Assembly (NCBI RefSeq): GCF_014805625.2
Contig: NW_023998415.1
Span: forward strand, 22,653,071-22,717,070
Direction: 5' to 3'
DNA: 64,000 bases
DNA from: Glossina fuscipes
Lineage: Eukaryota; Arthropoda; Insecta; Diptera; Glossinidae
Position 1 is the first letter of the stretch; each line of letters begins with the position of its first letter. The notes under the pieces are model-generated. The model worked only from the letters and a program-made list of their open reading frames with translations, had not been told where the DNA came from and did not search any database. Positions 60,793 to 64,000 of this stretch are shown here, piece after piece. The position numbers and the translations under genes are program-made.

Positions 60793-61000
60793 TCAATGAC
60801 AATCTGCAAAGCTGCTTCCAACCATTTTTTTAACTAATCTCAACTTGTTAATAAACGCTGGGCAGGATTTATTCATTGTCGGATGATCTACCTCCAAACC
60901 TAATCCAAACTTCTCATTGGACGTGACACAGTTGTTGCATTTGACAATAGGGTCTTTGTTACATTCACTTGCCTTATTAATGCAGCAACTAAACGTCGAC
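60793..61000 (-). pseudogene. LINE Z ORF1 (gag-like) C-terminus
   Basis: The minus-strand 85-codon frame contains DPIVKCNNCVTSNEKFGLG, then DHPTMNKSCPAFINKLRLVKK. The C-x-x-C...H-x-x-x-x-x-C arrangement followed by P-x-x-x-x-K-L is typical of the cysteine-knuckle end of ORF1 proteins in Jockey/CR1-like LINEs. It lies just upstream of the endonuclease on the same strand, as expected. The N-terminal K-H-K-H run (61,011-61,030) comes from a TTTGTG repeat and is not part of the domain. The rest of ORF1 is not recognisable. Confidence 0.65.
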
Positions 61001-61059
61001 ATATATTTGTGTTTGTGTTTGTGTTTGGGTTTTGCGTTCCTGTTAATCAAACATAAGTG

Positions 61060-62259
61060 ACCACCATCGCCATTTATTCAAACATTTATCTATCTATCTT
61101 CTCGTTTACTTGATTTACATCACAAGAACAAATATGAATGAATATATGCTATAGAGAGAGTTACTGCACATACGTGCACGTACATGTTGTGTTAATGATT
61201 TTCTAATGTATCCATTATTATCCCCTGATTACAATGCTTCATAAACTTTCATGGACATGTATTTAGCTGAATACATATAACTTTTATTTCATATGCACTC
61301 AGCTCATATGTAAATTATCCGTTCGTCGTGTAGAAATGAATGAATGGCGAGTTTCTCTATTCAAACATTCAGTTAAGCACACAGAAGCGGCAGAAGCGGA
61401 ATTTTGGCGAGTGCATGGAAAAGCAATTGTTATTCTTAGACAATTATAACATTTGCAAATCCGAGCTAACAGGCGAATGATGGACTTTCCACTTACATAC
61501 CTTCTATCCTTTATCATGAACTTTGTTTATAAGCCTTAATGCTAATGTAATTATAATGTGTTTGAAATGTATGCATGAATTTATGTGTGTATGTAGCCAC
61601 TTAACGCTAGTTTAAAAAACTCCACATGTTTTTCATAGTTTCTAAATAATTAAAAGTTTTCAATTAATACAAAAAACATATGTACCCGGGCATAAGTGAG
61701 CAAAATCTGAGTTTGATAACACACCTAAATTTAAAAAATTTATATTTCCCTAAGTAGTTACGATTTTCTTCTTTTTTTTATTTAAATTAATTAAATATAA
61801 AAATTAAAAGGATATTAGATTCAAAAATTATAAGCGCGTGTTCATCATCACACCAATTAAAATATAGCAAGAAACAGCAAGATCTCGACATCACTACAGA
61901 TGGCGGGCCCATCAAACTGCGTATAAGATATCATTAAAGAATTTGGTAAACTCACTGTACTACAACTACATCTACAGAAACCATTGAACCAGTTCGGTCA
62001 AAGCTTTTATTTTCTTACCACTCTTGTTGTTGTAGTATTATCACTGCTTTCTGCTTTTGGTTTGATCCGAGCAAGAGATAAAGAAACTTTATTTTCCACA
62101 CTTTAATTTTGCCTGTTAAGAGTTAATGTTACCTTGTGTGCACAGAACACCAAGAACACCAATAAACACATTATAATAAACCACGATCCACCATTACATA
62201 GCCTACACCGCTTCGCTTAATACAACTGCTCCTATAATAACTTTTCAAACTACGGCTTT
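61060..62259. other. AT-rich non-coding stretch
   Basis: No gene or element recognised; a TATC mini-run near 61,088 and short open frames only. Confidence 0.5.
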
Positions 62260-62480
62260 GTATGGATAGCGGACCAGAACACTTCGATATAGCAAATTTT
62301 ATGTCAAAATATGTCAAAAATTGCGGGCTCCAGGTTGAACACGGGCAAATATGACAGACAGATAAGCTTAGAAACTGATTCCCAATGGACCGGTATAATA
62401 AAAGCCGATCTGATTGTTGTATTACATCCGCACAAACTTAGTACACTTTTGCACCACAAGTGGTGGCGTACGGTATAAAA
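62260..62480 (-). repeat. Dispersed repeat B, copy 3
   Basis: Same orientation as 14,186-14,500. Shared blocks are a TGTCAAAAATTGCGGGCT-like core, GTTGAACACGGGC, ACAGACAGATA, GATCTGATTGTTGTATT, and a CACAAGTGGTGGCG motif followed by GGTATAAA at the 3' end. No conserved reading frame. Confidence 0.65.
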
Positions 62481-64000
62481 ATTTTTTTAACAAATTTGTC
62501 CATTTAGTAAGATGCCTGCAGAAATCATTTAAAGCAAAATAATTCTCTTTTAATCAACTACTTGGTCGTTTTCCCACCAATCGCATATTTCCCTTTACAA
62601 CAGAAAAACGAAAACAATTCTTAAAATGCTATTCGGTATCTAGCGACGAGTATTGAATTTATTGTGAAACATTCGTATAAAAGAAATTGTGTAGAGTCTT
62701 TTGATTGAGAATTGAAAGTTAAGTTAAGTAATGATAGTTCCTTGAAAAATGGACTTTCTGAGCCCCATAAAAAACTCCACGCACCGTAATATCTTTTCAT
62801 AAACATTGTTAAATATTTTACTGACATGAAGTTAGCCCACCGTGCATTGCGTACATTTTTCTATTTATTATAAGCTGAGCTATCCTCACACATGGTTCGT
62901 GTCGTTTCTATTGAAAGAATGACAATATCATCGTAAGAACGAAACGGAAATAAACAAAAAAGCAAATCGAATATCGAACAAATGCAATATCACCAGTTAC
63001 TTTAATATATATACATAAACGTGAAGAAAAATTAATGTTATTCCAGTTTTTTGATATGCACATGTCAGGGATTTTGGTAGTGATGAGGCACGAAAAGGGC
63101 AATAAAATCAGGTTTTGCTGTTAGTTTTCGGCGTTTGTTAAGACATATCATAAAAATGAATTTGTATTAATCCTTTAAAAAATGTTTTATACACTCGATT
63201 ACTTGCTATATATATAAGGGCGATCTTTATTGGGGGTTATAGTTGGAGAGAAAACTTGGAAAGGGCAATGAAATTAGGTTTTTGCAAAACCTTTCACTTC
63301 CTTCAACATATATCAAAAAATTGGAGTAAGTAATGGCTCTAAAAATTGTTACAATTCGAGTTGTGCATTGCAGGTGCTTCTAGTGTAGAGCTGCATGTCG
63401 GTTAGTAGGAATACGGGCTCGTGAAACCTGAAATGTGATTTTCTTTAACCCCGATTTTTTCTCTCGTATTGGTTACTATAACTTTAAGACAAGATTCTCT
63501 AGTGAAACGCGCTGGATATTTTTAATAAAAAATTTCAACATTTTCATTCAAATACTCGCCGATCACACTAAAATCAATATATTTGAAAAATCCCTCCGGT
63601 TCATATAATCTTGTCAAGTAGTATCTCTTCATTTTATTACAAAAAAAATTCTCAAAAGAATGTTTCTTTTAAGGCCGTGCCCCTTAAGATGAGAAGAGGA
63701 ACATCATGCTTTTTCGTTCTTAAGACGGGATTGCATGAGGTTTAGGTGTAACTGACTGAGAGACTCGTAATTATTTGACTCGCTTCGCATATTTGATTCG
63801 ATTTAAAGGAGATATTTTTCAATTCTAAATTTTACAATTTCCGTAATTCGACGAATTTAAAGGTTACAGGAAGCCACCGACAGTTTGATTAGCCAATAGG
63901 AGAACAAACGCGCATGACTTTAAATCTGAAAGTAATCAGAAATTGATTAAATCATCCGTCCCTCAGAGCTATGTAAAAAAAAAAACAACTCAACATGAAA
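62481..64000. other. AT-rich non-coding stretch with a weak local duplication
   Basis: No gene recognised. Two similar blocks about 168 bp apart (63,093-63,150 and 63,262-63,318) share AAAGGGCAATAAAATCAGG-like and ACATATATCA-like segments. Confidence 0.5.

Noticed and set aside
1..64000. CRISPR array, prophage, operon or bacterial defence system
   Set aside because: No regularly spaced direct repeats, no dense co-directional genes, no ribosome binding sites; composition and mobile elements are those of an insect nuclear genome.

Overview
This window looks like non-coding DNA from an insect nuclear genome, most likely a higher fly (Diptera, possibly a tephritid-type genome). The evidence is indirect. 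The DNA is strongly AT-rich and full of mono-, di-, tri- and tetranucleotide microsatellites. It has no ribosomal, tRNA or recognisable housekeeping genes and no operon-like gene density. Its recognisable content is a graveyard of mariner transposons, AP-endonuclease LINEs, a tRNA-derived SINE and short interspersed repeats of a kind common in fly genomes. Nothing suggests a bacterium, phage or plasmid. The simplest reading is a large intron or intergenic region.

Layout. 0-7 kb is mostly featureless, with a minus-strand LINE remnant (2.4-2.9 kb) and a minus-strand SINE (6.9-7.1 kb). 7-9 kb has a decayed mariner-type transposase and a copy of dispersed repeat A. 9-20 kb is AT-rich, with a long CT/TATC block, a copy of repeat B, a gag-like fragment, a mariner C-terminal scrap and a second SINE head. 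20.9-24.6 kb is dense in transposons: a plus-strand LINE reverse transcriptase and two minus-strand mariners of different lineages. 24.6-33 kb is mostly featureless apart from one unassigned coding-like island near 28 kb. 33-41.5 kb carries a third mariner lineage, two more LINE fragments, a long copy of repeat A with internal tandem units, a mariner N-terminal fragment and another repeat B. 41.5-55 kb is microsatellite-rich, with a SINE tail and a cysteine-rich open frame. 55-57.2 kb holds the two best candidates for host exons. 58.2-61 kb is a LINE on the minus strand (ORF1 zinc-knuckle region, endonuclease, reverse transcriptase) interrupted by an internally deleted mariner. 61-64 kb is AT-rich with one more repeat B.

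No intact transposase or reverse transcriptase is present: every mobile element seen carries stops, frameshifts, truncation or damaged catalytic motifs. The strongest non-transposon signal is at 55,302-55,599. It is a locally GC-richer block with a pyrimidine tract and AG upstream, an open frame encoding Ala- and Gly-rich peptide, a single in-frame TAA, then a second ATG frame ending at a good splice donor. It could be an alternative 5' exon of a host gene on the plus strand. All family calls rest on my reading of translated motifs by eye; no database search was run.
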